64,000 bases of DNA from Phycomyces nitens (lineage: Eukaryota > Mucoromycota > Mucoromycetes > Mucorales > Phycomycetaceae): the NCBI GenBank assembly GCA_022702545.1, contig JAHRBC010000002.1, positions 1,922,001 to 1,986,000 of the forward strand, read 5' to 3'. The translations under genes were made by a program, and so were the position numbers. Shown here one piece after another: positions 23,194-33,558 of this stretch (the first letter of the stretch is position 1; each line of letters opens with the position of its first letter). Under the pieces are notes generated by a model. It had not been told where the DNA came from and did not search any database. It saw only the letters and a list, made by a program, of their open reading frames with translations.

Positions 23194-26034
23194 TCATTCA
23201 TCTGCCAGACAAAGACCATATTCATCAAGCTGAGCGGTCGTTACTCCAGAAGGACTATTGACCACAAAGTCCTTTCCGCCCGCTGCCTTTGGAAAGGCAA
23301 TTACGTCTCTAATGGACGGAGAGTCGCAGAGAATGGCCATTAGACGATCGAATCCTAGATGAAATTGGGTCAGTAGTAGCTAGGAATCCATATTAAAATA
23401 AACCCACCAAGAGCAATTCCACCGTGAGGAGGACAGCCACCACCCAAGGCATCTATCAAATGATCAAATCGACTGTATTCATGCTTCTCAAGCTAAAAAT
23501 AAAATATCATCTTTAAGCATCCAGCATAGCCCACTTCAGCCACTATTTTGGACCCGTCATACCTGAAGCACCTTCTCTAAAATAAAGGTTTGCATTACAG
23601 GCGAATGGATACGGATAGATCCACCACCAATCTCCATGCCATTCAGTACAAGATCGTAGTGCTGGCCCCGGACCTTGGCTGGTTCTGTGGAAAGCAATGC
23701 AATGTCCTCGTTAAAGGGTGCGGTAAAGGGATGATGGGTTGACTGCCAGGTACGGATGCCCTGTTCATCAGGTGTGAACAGAGGGAAGGATTCGACCCAA
23801 AGGAACTTGAACTTGTCTTTATCCAACTTTAAAAGGCCTTTATCAAATAAAAAGGATATCAGCTACCATGCACAGCACGACCAGACATTTACTCCTCTCA
23901 TGATATATCAATCTCAATCCCAATATCAATATCAATCTTACCCTTCTCCTGCATCAAGCTGGCTGCATGCAATCTAACACGGCCCATCAAAGTATTTCCA
24001 CCCTGTCCAACACAACTGTCAGGATATTTGTAATCCATGGCCAACAAAACTCACATAGAGATATCGAGGTCTGGTGTGGACCACCACTAGATCACCCTGC
24101 TCGATGCCCAGGTCCCTGTTGAGGCCAGGAACAGAGGCAGCAATCTGGCTAGACTGGCGCAAGGCACCACATTTGGCGGGCCATGCTCCAATGTTGTTTT
24201 CATTAATCTTTACAAACGCAAATCCCTAAAAAATATATATAACTTTGTGAATATCAACAGACTTTATGCTTTAGTGAGCCACTTGCCTTTTCATTTTCAA
24301 TGTCTAGAGACTTTTGCATTGCCTTTAGCTCTTTTCCGGTCAGAGAGGAACCTTGCTTGACAACCATACAGTCCAAGGCATCATTCCCAACCACATCTGC
24401 AAGACAAGATCCAATCTCTGAAATCTATTCACATCTTAGTACCTGTCCAGGATGTCTATTGATTACCTTCATATCAAACCGTATGTCGGGCTTATCAGAT
24501 CCATACTTTGTCATAATGCAATCGTCAGTTTCTCTATCTGATAAAAAGTCTGGATCATTACTCACCCTTGACATGGCCTCTGTATAAGTCATGTGAGGGA
24601 ACGAATCGTCTGTAAGCTTTACGCCAAGAGCCTTGTCCCAGATACTGGTCACCATGCCTTGGATTATATGCTGAATTTGTTTGGGAGTCACAAAGGACAT
24701 TTCGAGATCAATCTAAAGATGTATATCGTTAGTCTCTAGACAAATAGACACATCTTGTGATTAACCTGTGTAAATTCAGGCTGTCTATCAGCACGCAAAT
24801 CCTCGTCTCTGAAACAGCGGGCAATTTGAAAGTATCGGTCAAAACCAGCTGCCATTAGCATTTGCTTGTGCTATATAATAAAGTATATCAATATCGAATA
24901 TTGGCTTTTTTGTAATTTCATACCTGTTGAGGGCTCTGAGGAAGTGCATAAAACGCACCCTTCTTTCGCGTAGGCACAATAAACTCGCGCGCACCCTCTG
25001 GTGTAGACTTGAACAGCATCGGTGTCTCGATTTCCACAAACCCTAAGACAATTCTAAGCCCATGGCTTCCAAAGTAGCATCATAATCCGTCAAGGTTTGT
25101 TTTACCATTCGATACTAAATGTTGTCGCACAGTGGCTGCTGTCAGAGAGCGAAGCCGAATATTATCTTGGAGTTCTTGGCGGCGGAGATCGAGGTATCGG
25201 TAGCGAAGACGAACTTCTTCGTTTGGCTAAGCCAAGTTATTGCCTATTTACAACGTATCCATTCAACTTACGAGCTGAGGCTGGTTGGGCCAAAAGGGCA
25301 GGTTGGGTGATGCTGGGTTGAGACAATAGAGCTTTTCGAGTTCAACTTCGATTTCGCCTGTTCCTTGCTTGTCGTTGGACATTCCGTCCGGGCGTCTGCG
25401 CACGATACCTTGTGCACAGATTACGCTCTCTGCACCCAAGCCCTGGATTTGGGTCTTTAGTTCAGCCGCCTGGCCTGTACGGTAGACGAGCTGAGTAGTA
25501 CCAGAGGCATCACGAAGGGGAAGGAAAATAAGATCTTGGGAAAGTGCTCTAAAAATGATGGTTAATAATAGATTTCAAAATAAATTAATATATATATTTG
25601 GTATCCAAGCTGCACAGATTATATACTAGGATTAACTGATTTTTTTTGTTTTTGTATTTTTTTTTAGCCACCATTCTACACTAATCGTCATTCACCTTGA
25701 TGACTGTGCCCAGCCATTCAAGACTACTCGTTTTCCTTCGTCAGACGCACGCAGCTCACCACAGCGATGAGTTCGAGTGGGATAGTCGCCTGTATACACC
25801 AGGTTTAATAGAGACGTTGGATTAATAGTCTATTAGCTTGCCATGGTACCGGTCGGCATCCTTGTAGCCCTGGAGATGCTGATCTCTTTGGAATCCACCA
25901 GACCGAAATGTTCTACGGGGTGCAGGTCTGCCGGTGAGTGGGATTCTGGATTGGAGTGAATTGCGCAGGGATTGGCGCCAGACACCATTCGCTCTGGCTG
26001 CAATTGCTGAAAATGACTGAAGTCGACTTGTCAT
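23194..26034 (-). CDS. MSD1: Mitochondrial aspartyl-tRNA synthetase (bacterial type)
   Basis: A 681-aa class II synthetase charging mitochondrial tRNA with aspartate. Thirteen exons join in frame: 26034-25842, 25789-25696, 25548-25272, 25226-25106, 25042-24924, 24870-24766, 24712-24467, 24424-24287, 24225-24055, 24002-23942, 23837-23563, 23492-23408, 23354-23194. An Arg/Ser-rich presequence without acidic residues opens the protein. The anticodon-binding domain starts at [17 protein letters not shown]. Class II motif 1 includes the VEIETP region, motif 2 reads [16 protein letters not shown] and motif 3 [25 protein letters not shown] is a bacterial-type AspRS hallmark. Introns 1 (from 25841, GCAAGC) and 8 (from 24286, GCAAGT) begin with GC, and no nearby GT keeps frame. 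Length fits mitochondrial AspRS plus targeting sequence. Confidence 0.95.
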
Positions 26035-26638
26035 GACAGTAATCGTATCGAGGTACGAATAAGCTCATCTGTCAAGGTTGTAAGCAAGGGTTCGTGACTT
26101 GTAAGCCAGCTTTTGGGATACCGATTATTGAACAAGGGCCACAGAACCATCTCTTGTCTTTGATTGATTGATAGATAGATAGTGAGCATGCTTTATAGAT
26201 CTGGGCCTTTTTCTATCTCTTTTCTTAGAGACATGCAATTGACTATAATATATATACACATAATATTCTCACCGTCAGTAATTGCTTTGGTTATTCTTTG
26301 GTGTAGTATAAGATACCAAACCACTGGTCTATAAAACAAGATTATAATCAATCACTTAATAATTATTATTATTATTTTTTGGTTTGATCTAGGTCAATTG
26401 AAAGAATGAGAAAACAGGATGATGTGGTCAACAAGTATATTGATGACTGGGCCAGAGAATGGTTAATTTCAATATAGCAAACATTTTAAACAAATTATTA
26501 ATATGATTTCTTTTTTTTTTTTTAAAAAAAAAAAGAAATGTAAACTGGATTTTCCATTCTTTACCCACATTTCTTTATCCTTCTCAAACCCCATCGTCCA
26601 ACAGGCTCTGCTTGTGATCCAAAATAACCTCTTTATCC
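26035..26638. other. Divergent region between AspRS and F-box genes, with a possible tiny ORF
   Basis: Holds both 5' flanks. Inside is a 23-codon plus-strand ORF (26406-26477: MRKQDDVVNKYIDDWAREW and a short tail). It follows an acceptor-like TTTGATCTAG and ends near a GTTAAT donor-like site, so it could be an internal exon of a small gene. No partner exon is convincing. A T-run/A-run pair at 26507-26535 could form a hairpin. Confidence 0.35.
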
Positions 26639-28519
26639 ATGTCATTCTCTACGCTGCCAACCGAGATTCTTGTTGCAATAGCAGACAAACTGACACCCAG
26701 AGAATGGTGTGTGAGTGGAACTATTTCCCGAAAATGGAATGAATTGATGCGAGAGACACAATGGAAAAGGGTCCAGATTACGCCTATAAATAAGCACAAG
26801 ATATTGGACTCAATTATAAACAATCTCTACAGTACCCATGGCAACTACGCACGCGAACTGACCCTGTCTCTGGAGCTCTCGGTCAATGACAAGGAACTGC
26901 GGATACTCCAAAAGCATTTCAGCCGCCTCGATTTCCTAAAGATATTTGATGCCAGTCTGACTGGATCTCTCGTCAATTCCACAACAGACTGGAGTCTTTG
27001 GTCATCCTTGACACGACTCAAAGTATTTACAAAAGGACAAGACTCAATTGATAATCCAGATATCTTCATCTCAATCCTATCCCAATTACCACATCTCCAA
27101 CACCTGGACTACTCAAAGGACTATACCAGCAAGAGACCACTATATACCTTTGAGAACCTCGAGAAGCTTCATGGCTGTCTTCCTCAACTCCAAGAGCTCT
27201 GTCTTGCCGTCAAACTTGGACCTCTTTGCAAAACCGATCTAGAGTCCATGACCACGGCAATCCCTATGGATTGTCTTACGGTGGTCAAGTTCCGGATCAA
27301 GACCAAAGATCTCAGATGGCTCTATTACTTTGCTCGAAAGTATCCAAAGATCAATCTGATGGAGTGGGGAAACACAAGCATCGTAGATGCCTCTGAGAGT
27401 ATGCAATCCCAGACCATCTCGATGCTAAAGACCCTCACTTATGCATTTTCAAACCTCAACACGATCGTGACCTGCAGTACAACAAAGTCTGAATGGACAA
27501 GTTTCCTTTTCAAAGAATGTCTCGACCAGTTCTATGTTCCCCTAAAGAGTATTCGGTACTTTATGTTTGACGACAACCTTGATCCTATTCAGTCAGAGCA
27601 ATCGTTTGACAACTGTCTGAGATACTTTCCAAAGTCATTGGAAAAACTGTCCATCTTTAGCAACGATTCTATCAATAGGTCCTTGATTCCAGAACTTCTT
27701 GCAAGTCTGCCCAACCTGGTAGTCCTGGCAATCGAAATGCCAAACTCCTCAATCGACATAGACGTTCTGTTAAACCACTGCATGTCTCTCAAGATACTGC
27801 GGCTCAAGGTCAATTCAATCCACCTAAAAAGCGCCTTTGAGGGTCTAGGCCGACACGATCTAGCCTTGGTGGAAATGGGCAACAGTTTTGTGGAAAAGGA
27901 TGTATTTGGCTACATTTCCTGTCGCTGTAGATCCCTCAAATACATGCGTCTGGTCGAGACAAAGGTTCATGGACCTGTTTCTGCCCAGAGGGAAGCATAC
28001 TGTCTGGACATGAGACACACACATTTCAGCTACTTGCAGTTCAACAGCATCTCCTTTTATGAATCCAAAGACGGAATCGTGCTGACCCAAGTGCCTATTC
28101 GAATACTGACGTTTGTCCAGACAAAAGAATTTTTGAAAGCAAAGGATGCTCAAGGTCCAGGCTTGTCTTTGGACATTAAAGACGCTGACCAGCCAATATC
28201 TTCACTCTCTCCGTGGTTTCTCACGTACTCTAATCGAATCAGCGGAGAAGGGAAACAGGGACCTATTTCACAGCTATCTATAGAGCCCATTATAGAATAC
28301 TATAACTGTCTTCCCACTCGGGACACAGATTTCAGGCTCCAAGTCATACCGGTAAGCCCATCTTATATGCATGACCTACGCCAAAGACTGGGGTACACCA
28401 TATCAGATTTGAGAAGCTATGTGAGGTTTCGGTGTGCCCATGTCAGCAAGTATGTTGTCAAGGCAACCTCGTTTGCAGATAATGAGTTTTGGGCCACATT
28501 ATGCGAAGGATTGGCTTGA
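26639..28519 (+). CDS. F-box protein with LRR-like C-terminal region
   Basis: A 626-aa intronless gene. The N-terminus (SFSTLPTEILVAIADKLTPR, then EWCVSGTISRKWNELM) is an F-box at about residues 2-45, expected to bind Skp1 in an SCF ubiquitin ligase. The rest has loosely repeated Leu-rich segments (for example LTRLKVF, LPHLQHLDYS, LPNLVVLAIEMP, MSLKILRLKV), typical of the large, divergent F-box/LRR families of Mucoromycota whose targets are unknown. The ATG at 26639 puts the F-box at the very N-terminus as usual. It lacks introns, unlike nearly every other gene here. The target protein cannot be inferred. Confidence 0.85.
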   Translation: MSFSTLPTEILVAIADKLTPREWCVSGTISRKWNELMRETQWKRVQITPINKHKILDSIINNLYSTHGNYARELTLSLELSVNDKELRILQKHFSRLDFLKIFDASLTGSLVNSTTDWSLWSSLTRLKVFTKGQDSIDNPDIFISILSQLPHLQHLDYSKDYTSKRPLYTFENLEKLHGCLPQLQELCLAVKLGPLCKTDLESMTTAIPMDCLTVVKFRIKTKDLRWLYYFARKYPKINLMEWGNTSIVDASESMQSQTISMLKTLTYAFSNLNTIVTCSTTKSEWTSFLFKECLDQFYVPLKSIRYFMFDDNLDPIQSEQSFDNCLRYFPKSLEKLSIFSNDSINRSLIPELLASLPNLVVLAIEMPNSSIDIDVLLNHCMSLKILRLKVNSIHLKSAFEGLGRHDLALVEMGNSFVEKDVFGYISCRCRSLKYMRLVETKVHGPVSAQREAYCLDMRHTHFSYLQFNSISFYESKDGIVLTQVPIRILTFVQTKEFLKAKDAQGPGLSLDIKDADQPISSLSPWFLTYSNRISGEGKQGPISQLSIEPIIEYYNCLPTRDTDFRLQVIPVSPSYMHDLRQRLGYTISDLRSYVRFRCAHVSKYVVKATSFADNEFWATLCEGLA

Positions 28520-28997
28520 TAAAAAAAACTTTTTTTGTCTAGTAGCCTCTTTTTTTCTTTTTTCGTTTGGGGGAGGGGGGGGTTTAATGTGTATATATCT
28601 ATATATCTATGTATAGATAGGGTAAAGTGTAAATTAATAATGGGTAATTGTATTTTGATCAATTATACATATGTATATATTTAAAAAAAGTAGGCATGGA
28701 GTGCTGGGTGTTTAATGGGTGAAATGGGTGAAATGGGTGAAATTGGAGAATAAGGATAGAAACAAGGGGAGGGGGGGGGGGGGGAGGGCAGAAAGGAGGA
28801 ATAGATAGATGCGGCTATGGAAAGGGATAATTGAAATGAGAGAATAATTAAGACAAACGATGAGTAGGATGTATGTGCAAAAAAGTAAAGTAAAATAAAA
28901 TAATAATAGTAATAATAATAATAATAATAATAAATGAGAATCTAATGATGATCTGAGGCTCTGTGTGGTGCTCTGGCTTGATCTACTGGATCTGTTT
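28520..28997. other. Convergent intergenic region with several simple repeats
   Basis: Shared 3' flank of the F-box and Boi-like genes. It contains three tandem copies of ATGGGTGAA (about 28714-28742), a G-rich run (28766-28784) and a (TAA)n tract (about 28903-28932). No gene seen. Confidence 0.55.
28714..28784. repeat. 9-bp tandem repeat (ATGGGTGAA)3 followed by a poly-G run
   Basis: Three perfect 9-bp units, then after about 25 bases a run of mostly G (28766-28784) broken once by A. On the minus strand this lies just after the Boi-like stop codon, so the transcript would read a C-rich tract. Confidence 0.8.
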
Positions 28998-31913
28998 TTA
29001 GTCTCGCTCATTCACCTGCTCATCATGCCATGACCGGAGAGCTTCCATCATTTCAATCAACTTTTCCTCATTTCCTCCAAACACATCTATATATATATAG
29101 ATAGATAAAAGGTTAACGACCGCAAAGTTCAAGGACTCCCCCATTTACCTTTGATTGTATATCGACCGTCAACAACAACACCTTCTCGGCCCATAAACTT
29201 GAATGCGGCAACAATCTTGTCGAGCATTTGCATGCTGGCCGAACTGTGGTTATCCAACGGACGTCGTACGGTCTTTCCACTGAGTCCCTCTAGGAGAGCA
29301 ATCAAACTCTCGCCATCATGGAGGTCACTCAGCTTGTTCAGCTCCTGGGCTGTGTACTGGTTGATCCACTGAACCCACTCTGGCGCCTTCCATTGCGTCC
29401 ACTGTGGCTTTGGGGGCTCTGGAGGCGCAGGGTTCTGGCGAGTGTTGCTAGAAACAACATCGTCATGTAATGGGTCAATCAGATCCTCTTCTTCATAAAA
29501 AGAAGGGTTGTGTTTGGCACTGTTTGCACTACTGTGCTGTGTATTATTGTGAGCACTAACAAATCCAGAATCCTTTGGGCTGCTTCCAAAGTCTTGATAG
29601 ACATTTGCCAAATCACCACCCACAAGGGACTGGTACTTGTCTGGATATCCAGGATCAAAACCCATTCGGCACATTGAGGCCCCTTCCGAAAGAGACATCC
29701 GCATGATGGGCTGTGGAGTGTCGTAGTTTTGGGACAGTGGTCGAGATGGTGGGGGAGATTGTGAGGCCTTTTCTCTTTTGTAGAGCACCGAGGGCGGTCT
29801 AGGTTTCATTCGTTGTGCAGCATCAAGAGAAATGGTGGGGACCGTACTTGAGGACATGACAGGGGCTGTTGATAGTTTTAAATAAATAAATAATAATAAA
29901 TAAAAAAGAAGAAGCCAAGTGCAATCGACTGTCTTACCTGCCAGGTTACGTGATATGGTAGACTTCATTAGAGCCTTTACCCATGCCTTCATGCTCACTT
30001 CAGTGTCTGTATAGAAGCAAAAGGTGCGTTCTCGCTCATGTTGTACTTTGAAACAGTACTTTCCTGCGTGAATAGTTTCATCACAAACGACGCGGTACCC
30101 GTGCAAATTGATGATTCCCTTCATGCGTCCGTCCTACAATAACAGAGCCATTAGACTTTGACGCGCCCAGGTCAAGTAATTAGATGTATACCTTTGTCTT
30201 GTAGTAAAACAGATTGGGTCCTTTCAAGGCAAACCAGCGTCGGTTCCAGGTTCTGTACTTGTCGCCCTGCTTATGTAGCCATCCTTGCATGTCCGGGGCT
30301 ATGTTTGGATCCGTTGGACCATTCATAGGACCCTTGATGTCCAAAGAAGGGCGAGATGCAACAGGAAGGAGAGTCTGGTTCTTACCATGAGACATTAGAG
30401 AACTGCGCATGGTTTGGTACCGTCTAGACATCATATCATTGGTGGTTAAACATCTGCTGCTTAGTCCCCCCAGACTCTATATAGCATGCTTAACACTTAC
30501 GATTTGGAGGGCGGTGGGGTATTGAAGCTTGTCTGGGGATCCTCTTGGTGTGATGTCTTGCGAGCAACAGGGTGCAGGAGTGAGGAAGATATTGAGGGAC
30601 TGTTGTTGATTGTATTCTGGCGCTGCAGTCGGCCATGAAAGTGGTTCATTGCCGAGGGTCCCTCTGATATAGAGTTTCCTAGAGGATACATACGGTTACG
30701 CAGTGTGCCGTTAGTGGCCGTGCTGTAGACCGAAGAAGAGGGCGACAGGGGGCGTGAGATTACTAAAGGAGATCGATCTTGGTACTGGTGGTCTGGGTAC
30801 TTTCGAATGTTCGCGTTGATTCGGTTGGAAATCGGATGGTGGGTGTTTGTATTGGGGTCGTTGGGACGATAGGTGTCGACTGTCCTGTGGCTCATGATTG
30901 AGGCCGAGTCCTGAAGTAAATTGGTTTTAAGCACAAGTCTATCATCATAACCATTTCGAACCTCAAAAGTGTCTAGTCCTGAGCTACAGGATCCGCGCGA
31001 AAATGACTCGTTCTGGCGCACTTCTTCAAGTGCATGAATCGCATTATGCAATTTGAACCGCTTTCCAAATGTACTGACATCCAGCTCCTTGAGAGATTCC
31101 TGGGTGAGTTCCAGCAATATGTCTCCTGTGATCTCTTGGGCTAAAAAAGAAAAAGGTTACAGGATTATCATTATTATATAAAAAATCAATTGAATTGCTC
31201 TCCATTCATTCATTCATTCATTTATTACAGATCAGATAAGTCTTTACCTTTGAAATTTTCAGCCACTGCCCCAAATCCCATCATTTGTAGCCAAGCAGCC
31301 ACTTGATCTACGTTCCAGTCCTCTGGAGGTGTGTTTTGCAGGATGGGGGAATGAAGTGAATTCAATACATTGGTCTGCAGGCTTCGGTTTGAGGTTGAGT
31401 TAGGGAGACGAATTGTTGACGGAGAAAGAGAGGATTGCAGAGAGACCAAAGAGTCGGTTCGAGTAAGGGCAGGTGGTCTAGAGGCAATTGAGGACGAGGA
31501 AGGGAGAGGAGGAGAGTAGACGTTGGGGGCAATCTTCATGTTGCTAATCACATTTTCTAGCTTGTCGATTTTTGCTTCAAGTGGCGTGAGTTTTGGTGGG
31601 GTTGGAGAAGTGTAGTTCTTTGGGAAAAGGCCTGTTTGTCCCTTGACATTCCGGCCCTAGAGATAGAAATAGAAATAGAAATAGAAATATATATATATAT
31701 ATATATATAATATATATATATGGATTTATTACCAATTGATACTCGTAAAACTTGAGATGACAGTCTAGATCTACATTCAATTACCCTCCACCAGCCATCA
31801 TTAAACCCATCGTCTTTTTCGAATACGATTACTGGTTCGCCTGCTGAGAATTCAATCTCGTCATCGTTTTCGGCCTCAAACGTGTGAATGGCATATACTG
31901 TCTGGATAGCCAT
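28998..31913 (-). CDS. Boi-like polarity protein with SH3, SAM, PH and CH domains
   Basis: An 803-aa scaffold protein from exons 31913-31785, 31656-31248, 31140-30501, 30423-30192, 30133-29938, 29865-29149 and 29086-28998. Domain order: SH3 (about 2-60; YAIHTFEAENDDEIEF, DGWWRGRNVKGQTGLFPKNY); SAM (about 155-220; WNVDQVAAWLQMMGFGAVAENF); a long Ser/Pro-rich linker; PH (about 437-540; GWLHKQGDKYRTWNRRWF); and a C-terminal calponin-homology-like domain (about 690-795; WVQWINQYTAQELNKLSDL, GESLIALLEGLSGKTV). Yeast Boi1/Boi2 share SH3-SAM-PH and bind Bem1, Cdc42 and the exocyst at growth sites. The CH end suggests an added actin or Rho-GEF link but is not in yeast Boi. MAIQTVYAIHTFE at 31913 is the best start. 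Confidence 0.9.
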
Positions 31914-32957
31914 GGTAGAAAGGCCCGCAGCGAACAAGAGCAGATAATAGGAGCAACGTCTGAATAGGATTTCTTTTCTTTTCTTTTCTTAAAAAAACGT
32001 ATACAAATTCAATCTTTATGGAATCCAAAACAGAATATAAAGGAGAAAGAGCAAAAGAAAGATGAAAAAGGGGGTGTAAAGAGAACGAAGAGGTATCACC
32101 AATTGAATTAAAAAGGTGGTACTGGAAGGCTTTATGTTTACACGTGACCATTCTTCATAACTTGATCTCTTGAAAAAAAAAGGGCTGTGAAACTCTATCA
32201 TTAGGCGTCGAGAAAAGGGAGAATCAGATCCAGTGAAATAAAAGGCTTTAATTGAGAATTAGAGGTAAATAGTATATTTTTGTGTATATATATATATTTA
32301 TATTGTGTGTGTGAGTGGGAATATTTGTCGAATTGCATATGAAATGGGCCCTTTTTTTTAAGAGAGAGAGAAACCTGGCCGATATAATCCCAATTGCCCT
32401 TTTGGCATATCTCAATTGCCTTGTAACTCTTTGAATAAAAAGACAAACAATCGGTGCGTTCCAAAGGGCATCAGATTAATTTTCATATGCTGGGCATCCA
32501 ATAAGGAAACTATTAAATGAATGTTTGTGAAACAATGATACTTTTTTCAAGATTTGTCCAAATAAAAATTACAATTTATACAATTTATATAATTTATATA
32601 TAATTTATATATAATTTTTACATCGCCACCTCAATCATAGTGATAAAATACATAATTAGATGGCTCTATTAAGGCAAGAAATCTCATTATTTTTATTATT
32701 GCTATTTTATTTAGACTGGCATTAATATCCTTACTGCCCACCACTATTACTGGTTTCAATTGCAATCTGGGCAGATGTAATCAAAACCTTGGTCTTGTTT
32801 TGTATGTCTTGGTCGTCTGGCCATGGTGTACATGGATCCCAAAGAATCATACAGTAAAGTGATCATTATTGGCCAATTGGCCAAACTAGCAAGGGAGATT
32901 GATTTCAATTTTATATAGACGCGCAGTACGAATACCAAGTTTGTTTACAGCCCTTTA
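31914..32957. other. Divergent intergenic region between Boi-like and CMC4 genes
   Basis: AT-rich 5' flanks of two divergent genes. It includes TA runs (32285-32300, 32578-32612) and an (AAG)-rich stretch near 32040-32090. A 60-codon minus-strand frame (32938-32756) ends in a CPDCN that could mimic a zinc ribbon, but it lacks a second knuckle. No supported gene. Confidence 0.45.
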
Positions 32958-33251
32958 TGTCGCAGGTAAAAACACACACACCAAAATATATAAAACCAAC
33001 AATAATAAACTAAGCGATTCTCAAGGTTCCAGAGTGTCAGAAATACGGTAAAGCAGTTGTGTTTATAGATCATGTCTTTAAATCATCCCTTAGCATGTGC
33101 AATTCAAGATTGCCTTGGAAAGAACAATTACCAGGAATCCAAATGCACCGAGGCCCTAAAGGCACTTGATGTCTGCTGTCGAGAATTGGTGGCCAAAGGT
33201 GGTTCAAGTGCCTGTTGTCCCAAGCAAAAGTACAAGGAACCAAAAAAGTGA
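32958..33251 (+). CDS. CMC4: CMC4-like twin-cysteine mitochondrial intermembrane-space protein
   Basis: A 62-aa protein spliced from three exons: 32958-32966 (9 nt, coding MSQ), 33026-33047 (22 nt) and 33094-33251. The joined start reads MSQVPECQKYACAIQDCLGK, followed by NNYQESKCTEALKALDVCC and later ACCPKQ. This matches Cmc4/p8-MTCP1, in which the order CQK-x-AC-x-IQ-x-C ... SKC ... CC is invariant and paired cysteines oxidise through Mia40 in the mitochondrial intermembrane space. Both introns begin GTAAA and end in AG, and all junctions are in phase. A start at 33074 inside the second intron would lose the first cysteine pair. Its tiny exons make it easy to miss. The molecular role of Cmc4 is poorly known. 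Confidence 0.88.
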
Positions 33252-33558
33252 TTGAGAAGATGCACCCGACCAAGGAAAATAAATAAATGAAATATATATT
33301 TATATATTGTTATATATATATATATATATATACTATATTGTTGTCCAATCAGCTGCTAATAATTTCCTATTCGTAAATATGATTGGTCCAAATTGATTTT
33401 GATTTAATGTTTATACATATATACATACATACATACACAATCGAAAGAAATATAATTTCCTCTCCTATCAATTAAGCAAATATAAACTCGATCCTCCTAA
33501 CCCACATTTACTCTCTTTCTCTTCTTAATTATTCTTACTGCATTCACCAAAATTTACA
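33252..33558. other. Short intergenic region between CMC4 and F-box/WD40 genes
   Basis: AT-rich, with a TA run (33311-33331) and a short (CATA)n near 33416-33437. A pyrimidine-rich leader (about 33500-33545) precedes the next start codon. Confidence 0.5.

Noticed and set aside
32756..32938. Minus-strand 60-codon frame ending in CPDCN, resembling a zinc ribbon
   Set aside because: There is only one cysteine knuckle, no second pair, and it overlaps the CMC4 5' flank.
33074..33251. CMC4 start at 33074 (MSLNHPLAC...)
   Set aside because: It loses the invariant CQK...AC cysteine and lies inside an intron; the spliced version restores the family pattern.
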